The translations under genes were made by a program, and so were the position numbers. The notes under the pieces are model-generated. The model had not been told where the DNA came from. It made no database searches and saw only the letters and a program-made list of their open reading frames with translations. A stretch of 64,000 nt of DNA from Quercus robur (lineage: Eukaryota > Streptophyta > Magnoliopsida > Fagales > Fagaceae): assembly GCF_932294415.1 (NCBI RefSeq), contig NC_065544.1:20683351-20747350 (forward strand), in the 5' to 3' direction. Below are positions 23,870 to 35,447 of this stretch, piece by piece (positions within the stretch are counted from its first letter, which is position 1; each line of letters opens with the position of its first letter).

Positions 23870-24811
23870 TGAAAATTCAAATAGTGTGTAAAACACCTAT
23901 GAACGTTTAGACCCCCAATTTAAAATAACCAACACAAGCTTATAAACAAACAATATATGTGCAGAATATGAATATAAGCTAAACCCAAATAGGTAAAACA
24001 CTCTAAACGGTCAATAATCCACTAGATAATGAAGTTGGGATACATGAATAGCAGAAGACCCTCCAAGCCTAATCTGCCCAGTGCACCTAAGCCCTCCAAG
24101 CTTCTTGCTCCAACCACCAAACCTTGTCTTCTCTAACTTACCGGATCCCGCAATAGCCCATTGCATCAACCAAAATGAATTAGTCCCTTCTGAACTGCTT
24201 CCCAAGCACCAAAATACCTCCTCACTGATATGGGTATGGAGATATAAGGATTTGGCTAAATGTACCTCTTAAGGATATGTCAATGGAGAGGGTGAGAGCA
24301 AAGGAATTTGGAGAATCAAAAGATGAAGATTGTGGATGAGCCAATCTTGTTTTTCTCTAGGATTTCTCTCTCAAAATTCTCTCCCTGGAAGCTCTCTACA
24401 TTTCGTGGGTATAAGGGTATTTATAATAGGGTGTATCAAGAATGTGAAGAGTCAATTACAACCAAACAGGGCATTCTAGCAACTCAACCTCGCGACTAGA
24501 ACGAGTCACGAGTTTGAGTTGCGAGCTAACTACCTGGCCAGACTAGAAGTTTTATCCTGTAGTGCTCCAGCTAGCGTGACCCTTCAGCTCCCCCTGCATG
24601 CTTCACACGTGTGCCATTCTGGAAACTTGCCATTCACGAGATCCAGTCACAAGACTCCCTTGAATTGCACACTTCTTGAGATTTCTTCACACTCTCTCAC
24701 ACACTACCCTTACATAATTCTCATCTAAATACAAGGTATCTAATTGCTAAATTACAAGCAAATTTGGAACGGAATAAAGCCAACACATGATTGAATAAAA
24801 TCAACCTTACA
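23870..24811 (-). repeat. 3' LTR of E4 (LTR-2 family)
   Basis: The plus strand runs tgaaaattca ... tcaaccttaca. Shares gtttagacccccaa, ccctccaagc and ggaataaagccaac blocks with the solo LTRs at 28714, 35710 and 56444. Confidence 0.85.
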
Positions 24812-24828
24812 ATCTCTCCCTTTGGCTA
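24812..24828 (-). promoter_or_regulatory. polypurine tract of E4
   Basis: The minus strand reads TAGCCAAAGGGAGAGAT just before the LTR TG. Same context as in E1 and E2. Confidence 0.75.
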
Positions 24829-25585
24829 TTCCGTGACAAAACCCTAAAACAAACTCTAGACTTAACATGCGAGTTGGGAACAGTTGCCAAAACTCACTCA
24901 CATCCTAATTCTAGAAACTGTGAAGCTCTTGAACCATACAAACAAATATTTCCTAAAAACAACAACATAAGATGATCATTGTAAGCAGAAATCTTGATAT
25001 GCATATTGAGCAAGCACAATGCGATCAAGTAGTAAAGATTAAAGTAATAAAGCGTGACTTGACCAAACAGGAATAATCACTATAAATAGTGATCACAATG
25101 AACATTCTCACAAGGAATGAACATCCAGACATGCAAGTTAATAAGCTCAATGCAAAATATCATTTGCATGTCCAACACTCAACCAATATAAAAACACATG
25201 GTAATTGCATCAAGGATATAAAATCCAACGAGGGCACAAGAGTGTAGTACTAAAGAAAATGCATAACATTAACTAAAAGTAATGAGCTACAAAGCAAAGG
25301 TACAAAAATAAAGTACTGAATAGAAACTGAAAAAAATCAAACCAAAGTATCAAAAGTTTTAAACAAGAGCACTGAAAGTTTCTTCCCCTCAAAATGATGT
25401 TCCCCCTCAAGAGCTACTCCTATTCCATATCTCCCCCTTTTTTACAAGAATGGCCAAAGGGCTACTGCTGTGTAGTGAAGTTGTCAAACTTTGCTGAAAG
25501 TAATTCAGCTATTCTTGGATAGTAGTCAGCCTGTCAGATTGCACATTTGGACATCTTGCAGCCTGTCAATCCTCTCAGGGATGAT
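24829..25585. other. E4 3' untranslated region
   Basis: A-rich, no ORF. Includes ctcccccttttttacaagaatgg near 25430, a second polypurine-like block. Confidence 0.5.
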
Positions 25586-26559
25586 CTAAAATGCATCTAG
25601 AGGTACAGCAGAAGATGATGACGCTTGGCTTCTTTTACCACGGCTTTTGGAGCTTGAGGGTTGTCCTTCTGCTTCTGTCTTGGTATCCATAGGTTCTCCT
25701 TGTGTTTGATCACCCTCCTCTTCATCACCTGGAAGACGTACTTTGATCCGTGCAATTGTTAAAGCATTTATAGCTGGAGGAGTGGGCATGAGATTGATGT
25801 CTTGAGGAATTTCCACACCTTTTGCTTGAAAGAGCCTCATGTGAAGACTAGGAAGAATCAGCTTTACCCTTGAAGTTGTCCATGTTTCATCAGCAATTAT
25901 GGAGTAGACATGAGCACTAATATCAATATAAGTATTCTCCTCATCTCTCTAAGAAAAATGGCTCTAGCATTACTGATGGTGGTCATCTTCTTCACCGAAT
26001 ACAGGTTGAACATCATAATGTATGTAAGACATCAAAGATCCGGTGGAAAAGTCGTAGTATTAAGACATATGCCTTCTCGAACAACACCAATATGGGATTG
26101 AACCATTTCAATGGATAGCATTCTGTCCTTGTAGTGAGTGAAATCATGCTCTAGGTCCTCAAAACCAAGAACATTATCAATATCTTCCAAGTCAATGGTG
26201 AACTCATGGCCTCTAATCCAACAGTTGATTTCATCCTCTCGTAAAATGGCATTGGCATAGAACTCATGAATCAAGGGTTCACACACCCCAGGGAGATCAC
26301 CAAGGAGTTTGTCCCAACCTCTATTTTGAAAACAACTTCGGATAAAGTAATCCTTAAAATCAGTCAAGTCCACAAAATGCTCTAGGATGATTGGAGCCTT
26401 TGCGTAGAACTGATTGTATCTTTCGAAGTGTTGGATAGAGTGGAACCGAGTATTGTACACAACATAGTAGCAAAGACTACAACACAAGGCACAACATATG
26501 GAAACACCAAAGATAAGTAATAAGTTAGTAGCAATAAAATGGACTAAGGATAAGGCCAA
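25586..26559 (-). pseudogene. E4 accessory ORF remnant
   Basis: Two open pieces. The upstream one (26032-26559) carries the recognisable core: HFERYNQFYAKAPI, a stretch ending LIHEFYANA, and NCWIRGHEFTIDLEDIDNVLGF. This matches the pattern in the E2 ORF (LIREFYSNL ... RSWIRDDEYTI). A shorter C-terminal piece (25586-25840) is Ser/Lys-rich. Stops and frame changes lie between them. The first ~35 residues of the upper frame are hydrophobic and may be read-through of untranslated DNA. Sense with respect to gag, before the polypurine tract, as in E1 and E2. Confidence 0.6.
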
Positions 26560-28636
26560 AGATTAAACTAAAGCATAGTTCAATAGCAACAAGACATGAG
26601 AGGGCACAAATCATCAAAGCAAAACAGAGTCTTGGCATTAAGTCCACTAGCATACCACAGTGTGTGTTATGTTAACAAATAATACCATGTACAACCTAGG
26701 GCATATTGAAAATCATATATCCAAACAAAAAATTCATAATCAGCGAAGCAAGGTCATCCCTACAAACATTGTATACCATGAAGTCCACAGTAACAAAGGA
26801 AATGTCTATGAGACATTTTACCATGAGCATGATATGCACAACACAACACAACACAAACAAGGTATAATACTCAAAAGTGAGAAGCACGCATGAAGAACAT
26901 GTATTGTGAGCATTAAACAATCAAAACCAACAAAACCCATATAACAAACTCAACAAAGATATACCTAAACCATATTCAAACATCATATTTTTCAAAACTC
27001 AAGAAAAACACAAAATCCAAGAAATCAAAGGCTTGAAACATGAAATTCTTTGAGAAAATAAGAAAACCCATACCTTGTTCTTGAAGATTGGTGAAGAGAT
27101 GATGAAGAAAATGGAGGTTTTGTGAGTAAACATGATGAGTTTGGAAGAGGGAGATGATGAACAGTCACAATATGCGAGGGAAAACTGAAAAGTTTTTGAA
27201 AACTGTCCTGAAAATAACCCTCAAAGCACAAAACACGCGTTTTTTGTAACTGTAATAAGCCGTGAACAAGTTACAAATGCAAGTCGCCAAAAACCCGAGT
27301 GACAAATTTTGAAAAAATTTTCTAAGCTTTTTTTGCTACTGGAAGGTCCACTTGCGAGTAAATCATAACGGGAGTTGCCAAACATTATGAGTAAAACTTG
27401 TGATTAGAGCTTCCACTCGTGAACTAGTCGCCAAACTAAGTCATGAAAATCCTAAAAACCCAAATTTTTGAAAAAATCTCTAAGTCTTTTTTGCAACTGG
27501 TGGCCCGACTCGCCAGAGAGTTGCGAAAGCTTCTGAGTAAGCTCGCAACTAGGAGCTCGCGACTAGATTGACTCGCGAGAGTGAGTCACCAAAATAGAGT
27601 TGCATAGTTTTTGAAATTTTTCAAAACAAAAACACTTTCCAAAAACAATTAAAACACGCAAAAATATTTATGTTTGATCAACATATAATTGAGTATGTGC
27701 AACACATTTAAAGAAGTACAATCACACAAATGAATAAGGCATTCATTGAACATAGACATGTGTGATGTGTGTGGGTATCAAAGATAAGATAGTCCTTAGT
27801 CTAATGTGAAACTTCAATGATCAATTCAACCAAAACATACACAATTAGCACGAGGAAATGTGACCAATCTCAATTATAGAAGAATGCATATATGACCTCC
27901 CACAAAACTAGATAACATAAACTTTGAAGCTTTTCATTTGGCTTTATACACATCATAACATCTGATCATTTTGAATCAATACATCTCATTTTGAGATCGA
28001 TGCCTGAAATTTTTTATATTTCAAATTGATGAACAAGCCTTTGGCTTTTTGGGCATCATACATTTTCATATAAGTCGCTTTCCCTTTTTCCTAATCAAAT
28101 ACTAGTATGTGCGACGGCTTTTGCAGCTCATTATCTCTTTTCATTATGAGATTTACATTGGTTGAGCTCTTTAAGCAAACAAAAATAAAAGAGTGGGAAG
28201 ATATATAGGCACAAATCTATGCAAGTCTCAAGATCAACAAAACCATTGACTGATTATTCATAACAAGTTTGAAGATCTATTTACAACAGTCACATAGATG
28301 TCAAGATTTTTCCCACAATGATATAAGTGCATAAAGAACAAGCTATGCTTGTAAATGCACAAAGCCATTTGTACGAAGGTACATGGCAAAATATGCATGT
28401 GACATAACATAAAAATGCTGATCAAACTTTTTGGATTTTTTACTTTTTATGTGTTTTTGGATTTTTGACACAAAAGCAAGTAAAGATTAGTAAAAAAAAA
28501 AGGAAAGTAAAAACATTCAAAGTAAATAACAAACAAACACAAATTTTTAAACCAGCCTAGAATGATAACAAAGAGCATACAAACAATTAATGTCACATTA
28601 CATAGAAAGTATTAATGCATGGACATGTTGTAATGC
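26560..28636. other. E4 long untranslated internal region
   Basis: About 2 kb, AT-rich, no credible ORF. Contains stretches such as cgcgagagtgagtcac near 27570 and an A-run near 28490. Confidence 0.55.
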
Positions 28637-31600
28637 TTAGACATGTGTACCATTCTTCACCCACACGACACGTGCATTTGGGGTAATATCCCTAAAGGAT
28701 TGGGTACGATTGTTGTAAGTTCAAAAACGTGTACAAAAACACTTTTGAACGTTTAGACCCCCAAAAACCAATTTAATCAACACACGCAATATGTTAAACA
28801 ACTAGTGTGCGGAAACTTAACATATGCTATATCATGGAATTGATTAAACAACTATCTAAGCCACAACAAAATAAATCACAGCAGATAATGTAAAGGCAGA
28901 GATAGAGAGGAAGGAGGATGCAAACACAGCGATAACACCAGATATGTTATCGAAGAGGAAACCGAAGACCTCGGCGAAAAACCTCTCCGCCGCCCTCCAA
29001 GCGGTAATCAATCCACTAGAAAATACAGTTGGGATACAAGGACAGCAATAGACCCTCCAAGCCTAATCTACCCAATGCACCTAAGCCCTCCAAGCTTCTT
29101 GCTCCAACGAGGTTGCGCCGAACCTTTTTCTTTTCTAGCTTTCCGGATTCCGCTACTACACCGTAGCATCCACCAATAAAGATTGGCTCCTTCCTAACTG
29201 CTTCCCAGAACTCCAAACGTCTGTCTCACAGAGATGATAATGGTGAGAACCAGGTTTGGTATAATGGCCTCTCAAGGATTTGACAATGGAGAGGAAGAGA
29301 GTGAGGGAATTTGATGAGACTCTAAGGTAGAGATTGTGGGTGAAACAATCTGGTTTTTCTTTAGGGTTTCTCTCTCAAAATTCTCTCTGGAAGCTCTCTT
29401 TCAATCGTGGGTTAAAAGGGTATTTATACTGGAGTGAAGAGGAATGCGAAACGTCAGGTTTTTCCAAAACAGGGGTGGCTCGCGGCTTGACCTCGCGGCT
29501 TGACTAAGTCGCGAGTTCCAGTCGCGAGTTAACCGTATGGCCAGTTGTCCTGTTTTGTCCTGTAGTGCTCCAGCTAGCATGACTGTTCATCTTCCAGCAT
29601 GCTTGGCACGTGTGCATCTTCTGGCGGGTTGAAGCCGCGAGTCCACCCGCGAGTCCCAGCCGCGACACTCTGTTTTCTTGCACACTCTTGAGCAATCTTC
29701 ACACTATCTCACTCACTACCCTTACAACAATCCCACCTAAATACAGGGTTACTAAATGCTGAATTACAAGCAAATTTGGCACGGAATAAAGCCAATTAGA
29801 TGGTTGAATAAATTCAACCTTACAATTGTTGTGACTTTCAAACCTTCTGGTGAAGCTTTTCAAACAGGCATTGAAGGCATCAATCATCTTCATCACATCC
29901 CGCACTCCAAGATCACCTTCTTGACTTTTTGATTGCTCAGCAATCCAATTCCTTATGTCATTTCTTGTTCCTCCTGACCTTTGAGTACTTGCATTCTTTA
30001 ATACTTTAAGCTTATGAAAATTTGATCTGATGTGTCCTTGAAGTCCATAATGATGGCAAAAATGTTTTGTTCTCAAACCTCTTTGTGATTTTGGAAGTGA
30101 TTTCCCTTTAGCTTTAGGTTTAACCACTGATTGGTTAGGAGGCTTTATCAAAACCCGTTGGTCAGTCACATTCCTCTTCTTCTCTGCCTTTACTTTCTCA
30201 GCAATAGTGATAGCTACCATTGGTTCCTTAGCTTTCACAAACTTCATATCCTTGGATATATTAGTACTCAAATTTCTCCCTCCAGTTTATCCCAATCCAC
30301 TTTTGTTTGAGAAAGGTTTTTGAAGAGCAAGCACTTCATCAAGCTTCTCGGAGGAAACCCGCTCTACTTTAGCATTAGCTTGAATCACCTCAAGCTCAAG
30401 GAATTTGATCTTTGAATAGGCTTCGGTTAACTCTCTGTTCAATGTCTCAACTTCACACTTAGTCTCCTTATATTGCACTAGAAGACTTTTATAATCTTGC
30501 TTTGCTCTCTTCATTTTCTTAATGGTTGCTTTAGCCACTCTTGCGTATTCACCGGTCTTCTCAAGGAGCAAATTGTAGGTTTCTTGCAGTCCCACTATTC
30601 TTTAATCTTCCTCATCATCAAATTTCTCTACTATCCCCATCGACTCCACTTCAGTGTGCTCCCCAAACTCTTCCACTAGCAAACTCAAATCATCTGAAGA
30701 TTGTACGGGAGCAATGACCATGAATGCAGAGTAGTTTCCCTCTCCATCATAGCTTTCTTCTGAGTCTGAATTAAAGGAGTCTGTGTCACTATGAGTGGTG
30801 GCATACACTTTACCCTTCTCTCTCAAATAGTTGGGATACTCCTTCTTGAGATGTCCATGACCTTTGCATTCATAGCATGTGATTCCTTGAGAGGATTGAG
30901 AGTCCTTCCCATCTTTCTTTTTGAAATCCTTTTTCTCCTTCTAGGAATTTGGGAATTTTCCTTTCTCAGCAAACTTTCCATTCTTTTTGAACTTCAAGAA
31001 CTTTCAGAAGTTTTTAACAAAATATGCCACATCTTTTTCGACATCATCCGATAAGTCTTAAGCTTCCACTCTTTCATTGATTGTCTTTAGAGCAAGATAT
31101 TTGCTCTTCCTTTGTGATGGTAGAGAGAGCTCATATGTTTGAAGTGAGCCAATCAGTTCCTGAACTTTGATTTCATCAAGGTCCTTGCTCTCTTCAATGG
31201 CAATAACCTTTGCATGGAAGCTTTCGGGTAATGATCGTAGAATATTTCTTACAATCTTGGAGTCCTCCATCTTTTCCCCCAAGTTAAATTTCCCAATTAT
31301 CACCTCATTGAGCTTCCCATAAAATGAGTCGAATGACTCATCTTCGCTCATCTTCAACTCTTTGAAACATATGGTAAGCATTTGGAGCTTGGTGTCCTTC
31401 ACCTTTTTGGTTCCCTTATAAGTCATTTCCAAAATTTGCCACGACTCCTTGGCAATTGTAACATGAGAAATCCTGTGAAACTCATCTGGAGAAACACCAT
31501 AGAAAATAGCATTTAGAGTCTTGCTATTAGCATTAGTTGCCGCAAGGGCTGCCTTATCCCATGTGGATTTGGCAGCCTCCGGCCTAGTCCATCCTATATC
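28637..31600 (-). pseudogene. E4 Gag polyprotein remnant, interrupted by a solo LTR
   Basis: Reading on the minus strand, the UBN2 domain (31600-31058; SPDEFHRISH, MSEDESFDSFYGKL, ELIGSLQTYEL) comes first. Acidic and coiled-coil sections follow (30826-30287), then a degenerate zinc knuckle (FCHHYGLQGHIRSN; two Cys replaced) at about 30060. The C-terminal end is split by the solo LTR at 28714-29824. The frame on both sides of the insertion is consistent and ends SFRDITPNARVVW...TAA at 28637-28639. The extreme N-terminus is missing because of the junction at about 31600. Confidence 0.82.
28709..29829. mobile_element. solo LTR-2 with perfect TSD, inside E4 gag
   Basis: The LTR is 28714-29824 (tgtaagttca ... 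caaccttaca). Direct duplications attgt flank it at 28709-28713 and 29825-29829. No internal region accompanies it, so it arose by LTR-LTR recombination after a full insertion into E4. Confidence 0.92.
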
Positions 31601-31872
31601 TTCAACATCCTCCATCCGTCCTGATATAACTGACAAGCAAGAAAACTTTCTGAGGAAGGTCTGGGCCATCCCCTTGGAAGAATGGAAGTGAAAGGACTTG
31701 GTGACCCTTGACACCCTCCACGCCTTCTGTGGTGGTCCAGAGCTAAGGCCTGTAGCCTGACGATTGCACACCTCTTCACGACTGTGTAAGCTCCTTCACC
31801 CATCATTACTTTTATCAAACCTTTCTTTACATCTTACCCGTCCATTTTTAATTTGTCCCGTCTTTTTCAAAG

Positions 31873-32935
31873 ATGGAGATAGGTAGGCAGAAGGCGTTGG
31901 TGAGGCAGGCTACTGCGGCACGCAAGCAGCAGGAGCAAGGTGGGTCCTCGGCGTCAGCCTCCAAGGTCGTCGCTAAGGGGTCGCTGAAAGGAAAAAATAA
32001 CGGCAAAGATGACAGTCCGCACAAGAAAGGGATAGACCCCCCCCCTCCAAGGTCAGTGACAAGCAACCGAAACAGTCGTCGCCCCCAAACCTAGCCACGA
32101 GGTTGGTAAAGGGTTGATGACGGGGAAGGGCTCCGTCGTTCAAGGCCCCGTCCGTAGGTTGCTTACACACAAGGATCATACCGTCGAGATGGTTGACTCA
32201 ATCATCAATGAGACGAACTTGGATCCTTGCATTGATTAGACCACGAAGGACTTAGGGGTGTCGGGCCTCTTCGACTTGTCCAGGGTACATTCCTCTCAAG
32301 TTATGGCTTTATGCGCTTTTTTGTTCATTCTTTTTTTGACGGACATCTTGACTTAGGCGTAGGCACGTAAGAGGGAGCTTCAAGATAGGTGCATTGCCAA
32401 CGAAAGGGTGATCCGTCGGTACCACAAGCGTTAAGAGATAGAGAATAAGGAGCGGGACCAATCTAAAGAGGTCGTCCACATTCTCAACGAGGAGCTGATG
32501 GCTACAACTACCAAACTAAAGGAGGAATCCCGTCTCTAAGAAGAAGCGGAGAAGGCAAAGGCTAATCTGAGGCTGGAGTTGATTACCTTCCGTGAACAGG
32601 TTGATAAGGCCAAGGCCAACGCCATAGTGGAATTACTATGGCGACGGATTCGACGACTGCTTAAAGCAAGTTAGGTTCGTCTACCCCGACCTTGACCTAT
32701 CCAAGATCACCTTGGACGACGCAGTACAGATGACTCTTAGGGGAGATGACACCGTCAGTGAAGAACCTGACGATTCCGCCCATACGGTGGAACAAGACCC
32801 GAAGGATAACGACGTGGTCATCGCTCAGCCTGTTCTTGAAAGCCCCCATCGCCCCTGTGGTCTCATCTGCTGAAGTCCCATCTGACCAAAATATTGTGAA
32901 CCCGACTGCCGTGGATGCTCCTCCGTCTTAGCTTT
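31873..32935 (+). pseudogene. coiled-coil element protein remnant (E5)
   Basis: Open from ATG 31873 to a stop at 32092. Further plus-strand pieces include ARKRELQDRCIANE, KERDQSKEVVHILNEEL and LDLSKITLDDAVQMTL, ending in an acidic tail before the stop near 32870. Stops (for example TAA at 32432 and TAA at 32537) and at least one frame change break it. Composition differs from neighbouring AT-rich DNA (GC-richer). It resembles C-terminal parts of long coiled-coil ORFs in plant retroelements. Function unknown. Confidence 0.4.
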
Positions 32936-33149
32936 TTCCTTTTTTATTTTAAACTTGTATTTAAGTATTCTACCTTATTTTCAAAAAATAATGGGTGCCC
33001 CTTCGTTTTCGGGCTTTGATGTAAATATTTTTCCCTTTATGGGCTTTTATCTATTGCCTCTCTTTTTTATATCTGTCACTTATACATTTATCTTTATTGA
33101 AATTTTGAATATGCTCCTATCGCATCAGTATTTTACTTAAGGTATTTCA

Positions 33150-33620
33150 CTTAGTATTTGTACCCATTGGTATCCTTTATTTGTCAGTCCATCTCGTAAG
33201 TAGGACCTAGAGAATTTTAGGACAAGGTACCCATCGGTATCCTTGGTCATCCGTCCACCCTGTAGGTAGGACGTAGTAAAATTTTTAGGACAAGATACCC
33301 GTCGGTGTCCGTGGTCATCTGTCCACCCTGTAGGTAGGACTTTGTAAAACATTTTAGGACAAGGTACCCGTCGGTATCCTTATTCATCCGTCCACCCTGC
33401 AGGTAGGACTTTGGAAAAAGATTTAGGACAAGGTACTCATCAGTATCCTTAGTCATCCATCCACCTTGTAGGTAAGACCTAGTAAAATATTTTAGGACAA
33501 GGTACCCGTCAGTATCCTTACTCATCCGTCCACCTTGTAGGTAGGACTTTGTAAAAAAATTTAGGACAAGGTACCCATCAGTATCCTTGGTCATCCGTCC
33601 ACCATGCGGGTTGAATTTAG
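33150..33620. repeat. 69-bp minisatellite, about 6-7 copies
   Basis: taggacaaggtaccc starts recur at 33218, 33286, 33355, 33424, 33493 and 33562, a spacing of 69 bases (68 once). Each unit contains catccgtccaccctgtaggt. Two weaker related units (tagccatggtccat, tagccatagtccat) follow at 33620-33700. Because 69 is a multiple of three, the minus strand stays open for 115 residues with a 23-residue period (SYLQGGRMTKDTDGYLVL). Confidence 0.9.
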
Positions 33621-33699
33621 TAGGTTTTCAAGATAGCCATGGTCCATTCACCTCACGGGTTGGACTTAGTAGATTTTCAAGATAGCCATAGTCCATCTA

Positions 33700-35447
33700 C
33701 TAAGGGACTTTGGTTGATTTCATGTTACCTCTTGTTGAGGTACAAATTTTCGGGTCCTAATCTCATTAGCCCACTCACTGAAAAATACCCATACAAACCC
33801 ATAAACTATTTTGGGCCCACATAAATATTTCCTACATACTTCCCACATATTACCCAAATATTCTCCATATTATTACCCAACTTGGGCTCCCACAAATATT
33901 TCCCATATAAGCCCCATAAATTATCTTGGGCCCTTTCACAAATAATACCCATCATATCCTGCATATTATACAATTTATCACACTACTACCAAAATTGGGC
34001 CACAAAATCATACTATCTCCACAAAAAGGCCCAAACTCATTTACCTTGTGGGCAAAACCCAAAAAAGCCCAACAAAACCCTCTTACAAAGCCCATTGCTA
34101 CATGACATCTCTAAAAACTCGTTACTACATGGCACCCTAAAGCCCGTTGCTACACGGCACCTCTAAAGCCCATTGCAACAGCACCTCTAAAAGGCAAAAG
34201 GGAAAAAGCTATACCCTAAACCTACTGACTACAGCCGCTCAACCCACATCTGCATGCTCGCATCCTCGCCCTTTTTGTTTACACCTAGGAGACCGTGCCC
34301 TAGCTCCATGCGTCCTCGCTCCACATGCATACATGCAAAGGCAAAGACAAGAAACCAGCAGACAAGCAATGGAAGGAAAAGATACAAAGAACATATAAAA
34401 GGGGCATAAAATAGATAAACATGATAGACATGGCAAGCATAGCATGTGGCAGGAGATAAGACAAGAAAGATGCACAAACAAACGAGAAAGCAGGCAAACA
34501 GACAAACAAACAAACAAACAAACAAATTAAGAAGGCAAACAAAAGGAGTTATCCGCGAGGGACAAATGTAGGTTTGGATTGGATGTCCATAACTTTATTG
34601 TGTTGAAGCATGGATGACACACTAGCAAGTAAGACTCATGCATAAACATGTAAACAAGCGTGTAAAGATGCGTAGAAAGCCAATGGGTGGCATAAACAAG
34701 CATGGCAAGCATATCATCACACGGAGTAGAAAAGGGAAGGGTGCACACGGAGCAACCCGACATGGCCTCCTAGGTGTCGGATGCAACCGCACAACCACAT
34801 ACCCGCTAAGGGTGTCAAACGTGGCAAAGCCTAGAATAAGAGAAGCTAACACGAGCATAAATCATAGAAGCAAGCAAGCATAGACATGCAAAATGGTGGT
34901 CCAAACCCTTTGATGTAGGCCAAGGTGTATGGACAATGACAAAGACCATAGGGTCTAGATCGGATCCAAACCAATAGGCCAAAACGCCAGAAAGAAAGAT
35001 AAAGTGACAAAAGGGCTACAATAGCACATGGCATGACAAACATAGCCTAGGTCTAGGCACACAAACATGGCATGGAGAGCACAAGCACATGGAGCATAGC
35101 ATAAAACATGTAGAGAACGTAGATCCAATCACATAGGCATGTGAAAACATAGATTTAGACATATAGGCATAGAAACATGCATGTAAACATGTAGAAACTT
35201 AACACATAAACATGGAAGAACATGAATCCAAGCATATAAGTATGTGAAGGCAAGGATCTAACCATATATCATGGAAATAAATACATTAAACACATAGATC
35301 CAAGCAAGACATAGCCAACAAAATCATAAAAACATGTGAACATGTAACCCTAACGACAACACAAAGCAAAGAGAGGAACAAAACAAAGGAAACATGGTAT
35401 AAAACCCTAGGCATGTAGATTTAAACATATAAGCATGTAGAAACATA
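33700..35447. other. non-coding low-complexity region
   Basis: The first part is rich in gggccc and cccat blocks (33770-34150). The second (34380-35450) is a degenerate repeat of aacatg, tagacat and gcataaacatg words. No supported gene; the frames here look like repeat translation. It may be LTR or untranslated DNA of E5 or the gypsy element. Confidence 0.45.

Larger units (their letters stand above)
23870..31600 (-). mobile_element. E4: gag-only LTR retrotransposon, 5' end lost
   Basis: Minus-strand element of the LTR-2 family. Its 3' LTR is 23870-24811, followed by a polypurine tract, an accessory ORF (25586-26559), a long untranslated stretch (26560-28630) and gag (28637 to about 31600). 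The right end, with the 5' LTR and primer site, is replaced by unrelated sequence from about 31600. A same-family solo LTR is inserted inside gag. No pol domain seen. It entered the LINE at 22527-23869. Confidence 0.8.
31600..33760 (+). mobile_element. remnant of a non-autonomous LTR-type element (E5)
   Basis: Abuts E4 gag at about 31600. On the plus strand it carries fragments of a Lys/Glu-rich coiled-coil protein: an ATG at 31873 (MEIGRQKALVRQATAARKQQ), then helical pieces near 32360-32640, and YPDLDLSKITLDD near 32690-32735. Multiple stops. I recall such proteins in large gypsy-like non-autonomous plant elements. The 3' part is a 69-bp tandem repeat. No LTR boundary could be fixed. Confidence 0.45.

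Noticed and set aside
33247..33594. 115-residue minus-strand ORF as a gene
   Set aside because: It is the translation of a 69-bp minisatellite with no start or promoter context; listed as a repeat and a finding only.
34229..34542. Overlapping Cys/Phe/Leu-rich minus-strand ORFs
   Set aside because: Products of acaaacaaac and catgg low-complexity DNA; three frames are open at once.
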